Shown one piece after another: positions 1 to 7,708 of a stretch of DNA of 33,110 bases (the stretch's first letter is position 1; each line of letters starts with the position of its first letter). Location of the stretch: NCBI GenBank assembly GCA_002428045.1, contig DIZZ01000272.1, forward strand, positions 1 through 33,110, written 5' to 3'. The position numbers and the translations under genes are program-made. This DNA comes from Verrucomicrobia bacterium UBA6015. Its GTDB lineage: Bacteria > Verrucomicrobiota > Kiritimatiellia > UBA8416. The notes under the pieces were generated by a model. That model saw only the letters and a program-made list of their open reading frames with translations. It did not search any database and had not been told where the DNA came from.

Positions 1-1692
1 TTCAGCCTCGCCTGGTATGGGGCGGCCTTGACCAACCAGCAGCTCTGGCTTAGCATCCGCAACTCGCTTTTTATTGCCCTTTGCAGCGCGACAGTGTCCA
101 CGATCCTAGGCACCCTGGCGGCGCTGGTACTCACGAAATACCGCTTTCGCGGACGGACCCTGTTCCAGAACCTGCTCTATATCCCCGTGGTTCTGCCCGA
201 AATCATCTTCGGACTGTCCCTGATGATCCTGTTCATCATGATCCGGTTGCCGCTGGGATTCGTCTCGATCATCTGCGCACACGTCACCTTCCAGCTCGCC
301 TTTGTGGCCCTCATCGTGCTGGCGCGCCTCTACCGTTTCAACCAGCACCTGGAGGATGCCAGCCTCGACCTCGGAGCCAACCGCCTGCAAACCTTCTACT
401 ACGTCATTTTTCCGATTATCGCCCCTGCCCTTTTCTCCGCTGGCATGTTCGCGTTCATGCTCAGCATGGACGACTTCGTCATTACGCTATTCACCTCTGG
501 CGCCCACTCGGCTACCCTGCCGCTGTTTATCTACTCCAAGGTCAAATATGGCGTCACGCCCGAACTGAATGCCGTCTCGACGCTGCTGATCGTCTTCACG
601 ATCCTGGGCCTGGCCGGTGCGGCGTTGCTGCAGAAGGCCATGGTCATCTCGCCGTTATTGAAGCGGGTGATGGCCTGCATCGGCGGGGCAATTCTACTGC
701 TGCTGGTCACGACCAGCCTGATGTCCCGCGACCAGGAGGTGCTAAACCTGTATAACTACGCGGGCTATATATGCCCCGGCATCATCGCGGACTTCGAGAA
801 GGAAACCGGCATAAAGGTCAATCAGAGCTATTACAACAGCAACGAGGAACTGTTCGCCCGCATGACCATGGGAGCCAGCGATTATGATCTGATCGTGCCC
901 TCCGGTTTCATGGTTCAAAACCTGATCAAACTCAACATGCTTGCCCCGATCCGGTTTGAGAACATCCCGAATGCGCGCTTCCTGGATCCGGCGTTCTGCC
1001 AGGTTTCGTTTGACCCCGAAGGGCAATACCACATCCCCTACACCTATGGGTCCAGCGGCATCCTCTACAACAGCAACGTCATCAAGGAGCCGGTCGTTTC
1101 CTGGTCGATCCTCTGGGATCCGCAGTACAAGGGGCGCATCACCATGCTCGATGATATGCGCGAAACCTTGTTCGCCGGCTGCAAACGGGCGGGCGTACGC
1201 CTGCAGGACTGGAACGTCGCCGACCTGGAGCGAGCTTATCTGGCCTTGGCGGAGCAGAAACCGCTGCTGTTACGCTATGATTCCGGAATGATCGAATCCC
1301 TGCTGCTATCAGGGGCCTCCGTCCTGTCGCACTACTGGTCCGGCGGGGCCATGCGCCTGCAGATGCAGCACCCCCACATACGTTTCGCCATCCCGCGCGA
1401 GGGGGTCGCCATGTTTATCGATTCGCTGTGCATCCCGGCGAACGCCCGCCACCGCGACAATGCTGAACGCTTCATCAACTTCCTGATCAGCCCGGAACAA
1501 TCGGCACGAAATATGGAGGACATATGCTACGTCATGCCCAACAAGACAGCCATCGGCCTGGTGAAAGCGGAAATCCGGACCATGATGGAGAATCTTGTCA
1601 ATGCCGACCCCACCAGCCTCGAACTGATCGAGGATCCCGGCGAATACAACAAGACCATGGACAGCGTCTGGACGCGACTGCGCAGCCAGTAA
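1..1692 (+). CDS. Fused polyamine ABC transporter permease/substrate-binding protein (PotC-PotD type), 5' partial
   Basis: This is a spermidine/putrescine-type importer subunit in which the inner-membrane permease and the extracytoplasmic binding protein form one polypeptide. The frame is open from base 1, and the codons before the TTG at 28 read as permease sequence (FSLAWYGAA), so the gene begins upstream of the window. The permease part has several membrane segments and an EAA-loop region (DASLDLGANRL, about 355-390). An extra hydrophobic segment at about 664-723 is followed at about 733 by a PotD-like domain (LNLYNYAGYICPGI, then DYDLIVPSGFMV) that runs to the stop. The added segment would hold the binding domain on the outer face of the membrane. 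In separate systems PotC is about 260 residues and PotD about 350 with its own signal peptide. The ATPase and partner permease genes (potA, potB) are presumably upstream, out of view. Polyamine specificity is inferred from family resemblance. Confidence 0.88.
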   Translation, partial: FSLAWYGAALTNQQLWLSIRNSLFIALCSATVSTILGTLAALVLTKYRFRGRTLFQNLLYIPVVLPEIIFGLSLMILFIMIRLPLGFVSIICAHVTFQLAFVALIVLARLYRFNQHLEDASLDLGANRLQTFYYVIFPIIAPALFSAGMFAFMLSMDDFVITLFTSGAHSATLPLFIYSKVKYGVTPELNAVSTLLIVFTILGLAGAALLQKAMVISPLLKRVMACIGGAILLLLVTTSLMSRDQEVLNLYNYAGYICPGIIADFEKETGIKVNQSYYNSNEELFARMTMGASDYDLIVPSGFMVQNLIKLNMLAPIRFENIPNARFLDPAFCQVSFDPEGQYHIPYTYGSSGILYNSNVIKEPVVSWSILWDPQYKGRITMLDDMRETLFAGCKRAGVRLQDWNVADLERAYLALAEQKPLLLRYDSGMIESLLLSGASVLSHYWSGGAMRLQMQHPHIRFAIPREGVAMFIDSLCIPANARHRDNAERFINFLISPEQSARNMEDICYVMPNKTAIGLVKAEIRTMMENLVNADPTSLELIEDPGEYNKTMDSVWTRLRSQ

Positions 1693-1718
1693 CTTGTGCC
1701 TCCTGATGGGAATCTGGA

Positions 1719-1754
1719 CGGTGTGGAATATGATTGTCTGCATGCCGTTTTTTT
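1719..1754 (+). terminator. Probable intrinsic terminator after the PotC-PotD gene
   Basis: CGGTGTG at 1719-1725 can pair with CATGCCG at 1741-1747, giving seven pairs of which two are G-U, with a 15-base loop. A run of seven T follows at 1748-1754. It lies 27 bases after the stop codon and ahead of the separate kinase gene. The loop is long and the stem imperfect, so this is a candidate only. Confidence 0.42.
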
Positions 1755-1819
1755 GTTTGAATGAACTCATTATTCGCCTCACCGTCTTGATGCAAACCCG
1801 CCTTACAGGAGCCTTTTAT

Positions 1820-2719
1820 ATGAAGCCGAAATACGACCTGACCTTTGTCGGACACATGTGCTATGACGAAATCACCACCCCGGACCGCCCGCAGCCGGTC
1901 GTCTCCCCGGGCAGCGCCGTGCTGTGCGGTGCCATGGCCGCCGTACGGACGGGCAAGAAGATCGCCGCCGTGGTGCGCATGGCCAAGGCCGACGAAGCGA
2001 TTGTCCAGCCCATGCGCGACGCCGGGATTGATGTCTTCGTGGTTCCTACCGCCGAGACAACCTACAGCCGGGTCATTCACGAGACCCACGATGTCGACAA
2101 TCGCCGATTGATCCTCAGTCGCGATGCCGGACTGTTCACCATGGCCGATGTGGCCGGACTTCAATCCCGGCATGTACACCTAGCGGGCATTTCGGATCAT
2201 GAGTTCAGCGTTGATTTTGTCCAGCAGATGGCCAAGGGCGACTGGACGCTGTCGACCGATATGCAAAGTTTTGTGCGTCAGGTCAATCCGATAACACGGG
2301 AGATCGCCTTCGGGGATGTCGCCGCCAAGCGCGAGATCTGCCGTCCTTTGAGCAAGCTGAAGCTGGATATCGTCGAGGCCCGGCTGGTGACGGGTCTCGA
2401 TGACCTGGCCGCGGCGGCCGCCGACGTCTCCTCGTGGGGAGTCGAGGAGGTCCTGATCACCGAGGCAAAGGGCGTGCTGGCCAATATCGGTGGCAAAACG
2501 ATATATGAACCCTTCTCCAACAAGAGCGTTATCGGACGCACGGGGCGCGGCGATACCACTTTCGCTGCCTACTTGTCATGGCGACTGGATCACTCTGCGG
2601 AGGAAGCGCTCAAGTTCGCAGCCGCACTCGTTTCGATCAAGATGGAGACTCCCGGCCCCTTCATGGGCTCGCTGGACGACGTCTTCCAGCGCATAAAGGA
2701 AACCGCTGGCAGCCGCTAA
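1820..2719 (+). CDS. PfkB/ribokinase-family sugar kinase
   Basis: This is a cytoplasmic kinase of the PfkB family, which phosphorylates sugars or nucleosides with ATP. The 299-residue length is typical. The C-terminal family signature is present as GRGD at residues 242-245, with D245 the expected catalytic base; most members have GAGD, so the Arg is a small deviation. The ATG at 1820 was chosen because AGGAG lies 8 bases ahead and because the protein then opens with the usual first strand (YDLTFVGH). The frame is open further upstream, but that stretch has no family resemblance and overlaps the terminator region. The gene converges on the PHP-domain gene, sharing stop-codon bases with it. The substrate cannot be told from sequence; the weak match to standard sugar-binding motifs argues against naming it fructokinase or ribokinase. 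Confidence 0.85.
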   Translation: MKPKYDLTFVGHMCYDEITTPDRPQPVVSPGSAVLCGAMAAVRTGKKIAAVVRMAKADEAIVQPMRDAGIDVFVVPTAETTYSRVIHETHDVDNRRLILSRDAGLFTMADVAGLQSRHVHLAGISDHEFSVDFVQQMAKGDWTLSTDMQSFVRQVNPITREIAFGDVAAKREICRPLSKLKLDIVEARLVTGLDDLAAAAADVSSWGVEEVLITEAKGVLANIGGKTIYEPFSNKSVIGRTGRGDTTFAAYLSWRLDHSAEEALKFAAALVSIKMETPGPFMGSLDDVFQRIKETAGSR

Positions 2720-4005
2720 AGCAGATGCCGGACCTTCTCGGGGGAGCGGTTATCGATTCGCCGCCCGATCGCGGCATAACGGGCGACACGCTCCTGAAGG
2801 GTGGCAAACGGCATGGGATTGGCCGGATGAAACATGCCGAGGGGGGGTGACTCCGCCGCCAGTTTCTCATGGGCGATCAGCGCCCAGGCAGCATCGGTAA
2901 GATGCCGGAACGCCGACTCCAGCAGGATCGGACAGTTGAAGGTCTGGCGTGAACTGTTGATATCCACCCCGCTGATCTCCATTAGTTCGCAATCCTGGCA
3001 GAGCATCTGCAAGCGCAGGAGCTGCGCCTTGGTATTGCGCGGCGGCATATAGGTAATCGCCTTGAACCCGATCCGCTTGAGTTCCGGAACCAACGCGTCC
3101 AGGTAGTCATCCTCGAATTTCTCGGCCTTCTTGTCGCCTGTCGGGGATTCCCCGACGTCCCCCAGGTAAGCATACGCCGGTATGGCACCAACGGCATTGG
3201 CGAAATCAACCGCCGTCTGGACATTGATGCATTCGGTATCGCCCGATTCGATGAAGAACAAGGGAACCAGCGCCGACTTGAAGATCCCCAGTAAATCATA
3301 GGCATAATGCGGATTGGCCAGATCCATCAGCATGTCCCGGATCTTGCCTTGGACCGGGATCCGCATCTGCGCTTCCACAAACCGGATCAGCGCCGCCCCC
3401 TTGCCATGCAGGGCGATCAGCTTGAGAGACAGCGCATAGAGGATATGCCGCTCGGTCAGCGAACCGCCCGCCAGCGCCTCGGAGATCGCCACCACATCGG
3501 CGTCGAAGTCCAACCGTGGCGCACCGAGGTCAGCAAGGATGGTATTGAGTTTGGCGACTTCCTGCCGATCCCGCGCGAGGCGCGCCTGCTGCATGGGCTT
3601 GAGAAAGGCGGCCACATCGGCAAACTGCGTGCGGGGAATGCCATGGAAGGCAATATAGCTGATGTTCGGCTCGTCCGGATTGTTGGTCTTGCGTCCCTCA
3701 ACCAGCGTCCCGGTCATGTTCACCCGGATCTCGCAACCCGCTGTACAGGCGATATTCACCGCCTTTGCTGCCTCCAGCATCTCCTCGCAGCCGGCGACGG
3801 AGTCATGATCCATGATGCCGACCGTCTGCAGTCCCGCCTCGGCCGCCTTGACGGCCACTTGCGAAGGATTGTAGGGGCTGAAGGAGTAAATGGTATGAAC
3901 GTGGTTATTGACCTCCTCGGTCACACGCACACCGGCTTTGACAGATTCGCCCAGGGCGCGCACAGTCGCCAGACGCTCGCTGACGGTTTTCGATTCTAAA
4001 TGCAT
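2716..4005 (-). CDS. PHP-domain metal-dependent phosphoesterase-like protein
   Basis: This 429-residue protein has a polymerase-and-histidinol-phosphatase (PHP) fold in its first half. Visible metal-binding elements are HVH at residues 35-37, HD at 67-68 and the Glu in GCEIR at about 92, all in the usual PHP order. The family hydrolyses phosphoester bonds using a cluster of two or three metal ions. The C-terminal 200 residues, including YMPPRNT and SGVDINSS, look like a further metal-site-containing half but match no named subfamily I know. GGAGGA precedes the ATG at a normal distance. The gene has its own divergent promoter region shared with the outer-membrane protein gene. Its stop codon overlaps that of the PfkB kinase, which suggests but does not prove a shared pathway. 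A role in histidine synthesis is not supported by any neighbour. Confidence 0.8.
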   Translation of the reverse strand: MHLESKTVSERLATVRALGESVKAGVRVTEEVNNHVHTIYSFSPYNPSQVAVKAAEAGLQTVGIMDHDSVAGCEEMLEAAKAVNIACTAGCEIRVNMTGTLVEGRKTNNPDEPNISYIAFHGIPRTQFADVAAFLKPMQQARLARDRQEVAKLNTILADLGAPRLDFDADVVAISEALAGGSLTERHILYALSLKLIALHGKGAALIRFVEAQMRIPVQGKIRDMLMDLANPHYAYDLLGIFKSALVPLFFIESGDTECINVQTAVDFANAVGAIPAYAYLGDVGESPTGDKKAEKFEDDYLDALVPELKRIGFKAITYMPPRNTKAQLLRLQMLCQDCELMEISGVDINSSRQTFNCPILLESAFRHLTDAAWALIAHEKLAAESPPLGMFHPANPMPFATLQERVARYAAIGRRIDNRSPEKVRHLL

Positions 4006-4037
4006 TGCAGGAGTCCTCCATAAATGAATGTTACCGT

Positions 4038-4066
4038 ATCATAACGGCTCACCCCGCAATAAGCAA
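4038..4066 (-). promoter_or_regulatory. Candidate sigma-70-type promoter for the PHP-domain gene
   Basis: On the minus strand TTGCTT (4066-4061) and TATGAT (4043-4038) are separated by 17 bases and lie about 33 bases ahead of the start codon at 4005. The -10 matches 5 of 6 consensus bases and the -35 only 3 of 6. The -10 region also sits in a short inverted repeat, CCGT-N6-ACGG, which could be an operator or chance. Confidence 0.35.
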
Positions 4067-4123
4067 TCGCGAGATTTCGGGCGAACGATTAAGAATTGTC
4101 AGCACAATGATATCAGCACGATC

Positions 4124-4152
4124 TTGCCAGCAAACCTTTCTGTCGGTATATT
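4124..4152 (+). promoter_or_regulatory. Candidate sigma-70-type promoter for the outer-membrane protein gene
   Basis: TTGCCA (4124-4129) and TATATT (4147-4152) are spaced by exactly 17 bases, each matching 5 of 6 consensus positions. Transcription would start near 4159, giving a leader of about 40 bases before the ATG at 4201. This is the strongest promoter-like match in the window, judged by eye and assuming a standard housekeeping sigma factor. Confidence 0.45.
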
Positions 4153-4200
4153 TCTACTGTGCGATTACGATTTTGCGGGATCAAGGGAAAGGAGCATTTC

Positions 4201-4965
4201 ATGGGACGACATGGCAGACGTGAACGAGACAGGCGTCTCGGGATGGTGGTTGTGGTTCTGATGATCGCGCTGGGGTCCATGGCACGGGGCGTTTCCCTGG
4301 AGGATTGGTTGCATCCCGATCTCGTCCTCGGCCTGGATGTCGCCAGCGCCTATGTATACAAGGGCAGAACCTACAACGACGGGCTGGTCCTGCAGCCTTG
4401 GGTAACGGCGTCTCGCGATGCGTTTTCCTTGCAGACGTGGGCCAACGTCGATGTGGATGACTACCAGGGAAGGGTTAACAAGCACGACCTATCGCGCATC
4501 GAGCAGGGGCTTTGCTATGTATTCAACCTGGGAAAGGTGCGCATCAAACCCGCCTACAACGTCAGGCTGTATTCCTCCACGATGGCGTTGCAGGATGAAC
4601 AATACATCTCGGTGGGGACACGCTATCAACTGAATGATTTCACCCGCATCGGCATCTATGCCGACTACCTGACCGCCGGGCAGTTCCAGGAGACCTGGTA
4701 TATGGCACCGTACCTCACCTTCGGGCTGGATCTGGGAGGCGACGCCTCACTCGAGCTGCATTCCACGGCGGGGTATATCGACACCCGGGACCGGACACAG
4801 GAGAGCGGATGGATGCATGCCGACCTGAAGGCGTCCTTGATCAGGGGGCGGTTCAGCCTGAGCGCAACCTACATCAGCAAGCTGGAGTCCGCCGTACTCC
4901 CCTCCGGCACCTTCGGGTATGACAGCGAACTGCTCTTCATGGCAGGGGTAAGGCTGGACATCTAA
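4201..4965 (+). CDS. Putative outer-membrane beta-barrel (porin-like) protein
   Basis: This 254-residue secreted protein starts with a basic N-terminus and a hydrophobic stretch (GMVVVVLMIALGSMA), forming a signal peptide that ends near residue 30. The mature part is an alternation of short amphipathic strands rich in Tyr, Thr and Asp, such as LGLDVASAYVYKGRTYNDG, and it ends in VRLDI. This is the pattern of a small outer-membrane barrel and recalls TorF-type putative porins. The ATG at 4201 is preferred because GAAAGGAG lies six bases ahead and it puts the basic residues directly before the hydrophobic core; an in-frame start at 4159 would give an unusually long N-region. The gene lies directly ahead of the phosphate operon in the same direction, 245 bases away, so a role in phosphate passage across the outer membrane is possible but unproven. 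Confidence 0.7.
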   Translation: MGRHGRRERDRRLGMVVVVLMIALGSMARGVSLEDWLHPDLVLGLDVASAYVYKGRTYNDGLVLQPWVTASRDAFSLQTWANVDVDDYQGRVNKHDLSRIEQGLCYVFNLGKVRIKPAYNVRLYSSTMALQDEQYISVGTRYQLNDFTRIGIYADYLTAGQFQETWYMAPYLTFGLDLGGDASLELHSTAGYIDTRDRTQESGWMHADLKASLIRGRFSLSATYISKLESAVLPSGTFGYDSELLFMAGVRLDI

Positions 4966-5076
4966 GACGCGCTATGCCGTGGGCCGCTTGCGGTGGATGC
5001 TGCACTGAAACCGGCACCATGCGCCCGTACGAGTAGCCAATCCACACGCTCCTTGATCCGGGGAATAATCCAGATC

Positions 5077-5105
5077 TTGACCTTTCCGCCGGATTTACGC
5101 ATAGT
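5077..5105 (+). promoter_or_regulatory. Candidate promoter for the pst operon
   Basis: TTGACC (5077-5082) and CATAGT (5100-5105) are spaced by 17 bases, matching 5 and 4 of 6 consensus positions. The leader to pstS would be about 100 bases. I see no repeat resembling the enterobacterial Pho box in this intergenic region, so control by a PhoB-like regulator is neither shown nor excluded. Confidence 0.33.
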
Positions 5106-5140
5106 TACCCGATTGAAAACAATATTTCAGGTCGGTCTCA

Positions 5141-5156
5141 ACGGGCGAGTGCCCGT
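5141..5156 (+). other. Small perfect hairpin in the pstS leader
   Basis: ACGGGC, a four-base loop GAGT, then GCCCGT form a perfect six-pair stem 55 bases before the pstS start. No T-run follows, so it is not a standard terminator. It could shape the leader RNA or be an operator half-site pair. Confidence 0.3.
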
Positions 5157-5210
5157 GACGGCAGAAAAGCGGTTTCTTACCATATTGAAGATCACAAGGA
5201 GTCCGGTTCT

Positions 5211-6008
5211 ATGAAAATAATGGTTGCGTTGACGGGGGTGGTATTGTGTGCGGGGTTCATGGGGTTGACAGGGTGCGGCAAGTCCCGAGAGAATGTTACC
5301 ATCGCTGGTTCGACGGCCTTCCAGCCCTTTGCCGAGAAACTGGCGGACCAGTATATGTCCACTCATCCCGGGGTGATGATCACGGTACAGGGCGGTGGGT
5401 CGTCCATGGGAATCCAGTCGGCCTTGTCCGGTGCCGCAGAGATCGGGATGGCGGATCTGGTCGAGTTGCCGCCCGAGGCGGCCTCACTCAAGTCGCTGAT
5501 CGTGGCGCGGGACGGGATTGCCGTGGTGGTGAATCCCGCCAACAAGGTGTCCAGCCTGACCTATGACCAGGTCCGGGATGTGTTCAGTGGAAAGATCAAG
5601 AATTGGAAGGACGTTGGCGGGAGCGATTACGCGATCGCTGTCATTTCCCGCGAGGCTGGCTCCGGAACCCGGTCCTCTTTCGAAAAGATCCTCGGGGGGA
5701 TCAAACTGGCGGAGGATGCCCTGGTCCAGGATTCTAACGGCACCATCCGGGAAACGGTGGCCAACGACCAGAATGCGATCGGCTATGTCTCCCACGGCCT
5801 GATCAATGAAAAGATAAAAGCGGTCAGCGTGGACGGCATAGAGTGCATGGAAGCGACGATCATGAAGGGGGAGTACCGGCTCGTGCGGCCCGTCTTCCTG
5901 ATGGCGAAGGAGGGTGCCAGTCCCGCCTGCCAGGCCTTTCTGGAATATGTGATGTCCAACGAAGCCCAGGAGCTGCTCCACCAGAGCGGTCTCATCCGGG
6001 CGAAGTAA
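5211..6008 (+). CDS. pstS: Phosphate ABC transporter substrate-binding lipoprotein PstS
   Basis: This periplasmic lipoprotein captures phosphate and delivers it to PstC-PstA. The 265-residue protein has a lipoprotein signal peptide with lipobox LTGC and acceptor C22. The mature protein has the family's phosphate-contact segments in order: AGSTAFQPFAE after the signal, GGGSSMGIQ in the first lobe, and SREAGSGTRSSFE in the second lobe, followed by QNAIGYVSHG. AAGGAG lies ten bases before the ATG. It is the first gene of a six-gene run, with pstC starting six bases after its stop. It is of the shorter PstS type common in Gram-positive and deep-branching bacteria, rather than the roughly 346-residue soluble form of E. 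coli. Being tethered fits a small periplasm-facing pool. Confidence 0.95.
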   Translation: MKIMVALTGVVLCAGFMGLTGCGKSRENVTIAGSTAFQPFAEKLADQYMSTHPGVMITVQGGGSSMGIQSALSGAAEIGMADLVELPPEAASLKSLIVARDGIAVVVNPANKVSSLTYDQVRDVFSGKIKNWKDVGGSDYAIAVISREAGSGTRSSFEKILGGIKLAEDALVQDSNGTIRETVANDQNAIGYVSHGLINEKIKAVSVDGIECMEATIMKGEYRLVRPVFLMAKEGASPACQAFLEYVMSNEAQELLHQSGLIRAK

Positions 6009-6014
6009 TACAAG

Positions 6015-6872
6015 ATGAAGTTTAACGGCGAAAATATTGCAAAGTACGCACTGATGACGGTGGCGTTTTCCGCCGTCGCCAGCCTGCTGCTGATTGCTGT
6101 ATTTATCTTCAAGGAAGGCCTGCCCTTCATGATGAAGGTGGGGCTAAAAGATTTCCTGTTCGCCTCGGACTGGGATCCGCTGGCGGGGAAATTCGGGATT
6201 TATCCGATGATCGTGGCCTCCCTCTGGGTGACATTCGGAGCCATGCTGATCGGGGCACCGCTGGGAATCGCCGGGGCGATTTTCCTCAATGAGTTCGCGC
6301 CGCCAATGATGATGAAAATCATCAAGCCGACCATCGAGCTGCTGGCCGGGATTCCCTCCGTGGTGTTCGGTTTCCTCGGGGTCATGGTGTTGGCTCCCTG
6401 GATCCGTGCGACGTTGGGCGGGCCCGGGCTGTCGGTTCTCGCCGCCTCGATCATTCTGGGCATCATGGTGCTTCCGACCGTCCTCAGCATTTCGATCGAT
6501 GCGATTGCGTCGGTTCCGAATTCCTACCGGGAAGGTGCCTTGGCGCTTGGCGCGACCCGGTGGCAGAGCGTATACATGGTGACGATCAAGGCGGCACGGT
6601 CCGGGATCATAGCCAGCATCATTCTGGCCATGGGGCGCGCCCTCGGCGAAACCATGGCGGTGATCATGGTGGCGGGCAATACGGTCAAAGTTCCCCATGC
6701 GGTCACCGATCCGGTTCGGACCCTGACAGCCAATATCGCGCTCGAGATGGCGAATGCCACCGGGATGGCACGTGAGGCCCTCTTCGCGACCGGCATCGTG
6801 CTGTTCATGGTGATCATGGTGCTCAATGGCATCGCATTGTCGGCGATCAAGGGGAAGGCAAGGAAGAAATGA
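6015..6872 (+). CDS. pstC: Phosphate ABC transporter permease PstC
   Basis: This is one of the two inner-membrane channel subunits for phosphate uptake. It is 285 residues with about six hydrophobic segments. The family landmark LLAGIPSVVFGFLG lies near residue 110, and the EAA-loop region REGALALGATRW, which docks on the ATPase, lies near residue 175, followed by MGRALGETMAV. It starts six bases after pstS and its last codon overlaps pstA (ATGA at 6869-6872), so the two are translationally coupled. PstC is told apart from PstA by gene order and by the VKVPHAVTDPVRTLTANIALEM segment characteristic of PstC. Some family members have a longer extracytoplasmic loop; this one is short. Confidence 0.95.
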   Translation: MKFNGENIAKYALMTVAFSAVASLLLIAVFIFKEGLPFMMKVGLKDFLFASDWDPLAGKFGIYPMIVASLWVTFGAMLIGAPLGIAGAIFLNEFAPPMMMKIIKPTIELLAGIPSVVFGFLGVMVLAPWIRATLGGPGLSVLAASIILGIMVLPTVLSISIDAIASVPNSYREGALALGATRWQSVYMVTIKAARSGIIASIILAMGRALGETMAVIMVAGNTVKVPHAVTDPVRTLTANIALEMANATGMAREALFATGIVLFMVIMVLNGIALSAIKGKARKK

Positions 6873-7708
6873 GGATTTCCCCGAAAATCACCCAGGCTCT
6901 GGCGGTCTTGCTCCTCGGAAGCGCCACGTTCTTCACCGTCATGGTCCTCGTTTTCGTGATCGTCTTCGTCCTCGGCAAAGGCCTACCGGGAGTCACATGG
7001 GAGTTCTTATCCACCAACCCCAGGGACATGGGGCGCGCCGGTGGGATCCTGCCAACCTTGGTGGGGACGATCCTGCTGCCGCTTCTGGCCATTGCCATCG
7101 CCCTGCCGCTGGGGGTCGGGACGTCGGTCTACCTCACGGAATACACACGGGAAACACGGATGACCCGCGCGCTCCGGTTCGGGACGGATTGCCTGGCGGG
7201 CATCCCCTCCATCATCTTCGGTCTTTTCGGGTTTATTTTCTTCGTGGTGGGTCTGAATATGGGATGGTGCCTGTTGTCAGGCGGGTTGACGCTGGCAATC
7301 ATGATACTGCCGACGATTATCCGGACGTCGGAGGAAGCGATCCGGGCGGTTCCAAACTCCTGGCGCGAAGTCAGTTTCTCGCTCGGCGCCACACGCTGGG
7401 AAACGGTGCTGAAGGTGGTTCTGCCCAATGCGCTTCCGGGGATCGTGACGGGCGTCATGCTCGGGATCGGTCGCTCCATCGGGGAGACGGCGGCAGTGAT
7501 TTTCACGGCGGGGTCCGCTCTGCGGATGCCGATTTCGGCCTTTGATTCCGTGCGGACCATGTCTGTGCATTTCTACATCCTGGCCCGCGAGGGCATTTCA
7601 ACCGAGAAGGCGTATGCCACGGCGGCCGTGCTGATTATCTCCGTGTTAATGGTCAATCTGATCGCCTACGGGATGATGCACCGGTTTATTGCCAGGAGGG
7701 CCCGATGA
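6869..7708 (+). CDS. pstA: Phosphate ABC transporter permease PstA
   Basis: This is the second channel subunit of the phosphate importer, 279 residues with about six membrane segments. Landmarks are LAGIPSIIFGLFGF near residue 110 and the EAA-loop WREVSFSLGATRWE near residue 165, followed by LGIGRSIGETAAV. Both ends overlap neighbours by four bases (ATGA at 6869-6872 with pstC and at 7705-7708 with the first pstB), which favours equal production. PstC and PstA form a two-fold channel, each contacting one ATPase subunit. In this operon the two ATPases differ in which motifs they keep, so each permease may have a dedicated partner. Confidence 0.95.
   Translation: MRISPKITQALAVLLLGSATFFTVMVLVFVIVFVLGKGLPGVTWEFLSTNPRDMGRAGGILPTLVGTILLPLLAIAIALPLGVGTSVYLTEYTRETRMTRALRFGTDCLAGIPSIIFGLFGFIFFVVGLNMGWCLLSGGLTLAIMILPTIIRTSEEAIRAVPNSWREVSFSLGATRWETVLKVVLPNALPGIVTGVMLGIGRSIGETAAVIFTAGSALRMPISAFDSVRTMSVHFYILAREGISTEKAYATAAVLIISVLMVNLIAYGMMHRFIARRAR

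Noticed and set aside
28..30. TTG at 28 as start of the permease gene
   Set aside because: The frame is open to base 1 and the preceding codons continue the PotC family sequence, so this TTG encodes an internal leucine.
5141..5156. Hairpin as an intrinsic terminator
   Set aside because: There is no T-run after it and it lies in the pstS leader, not after a gene end of its own.
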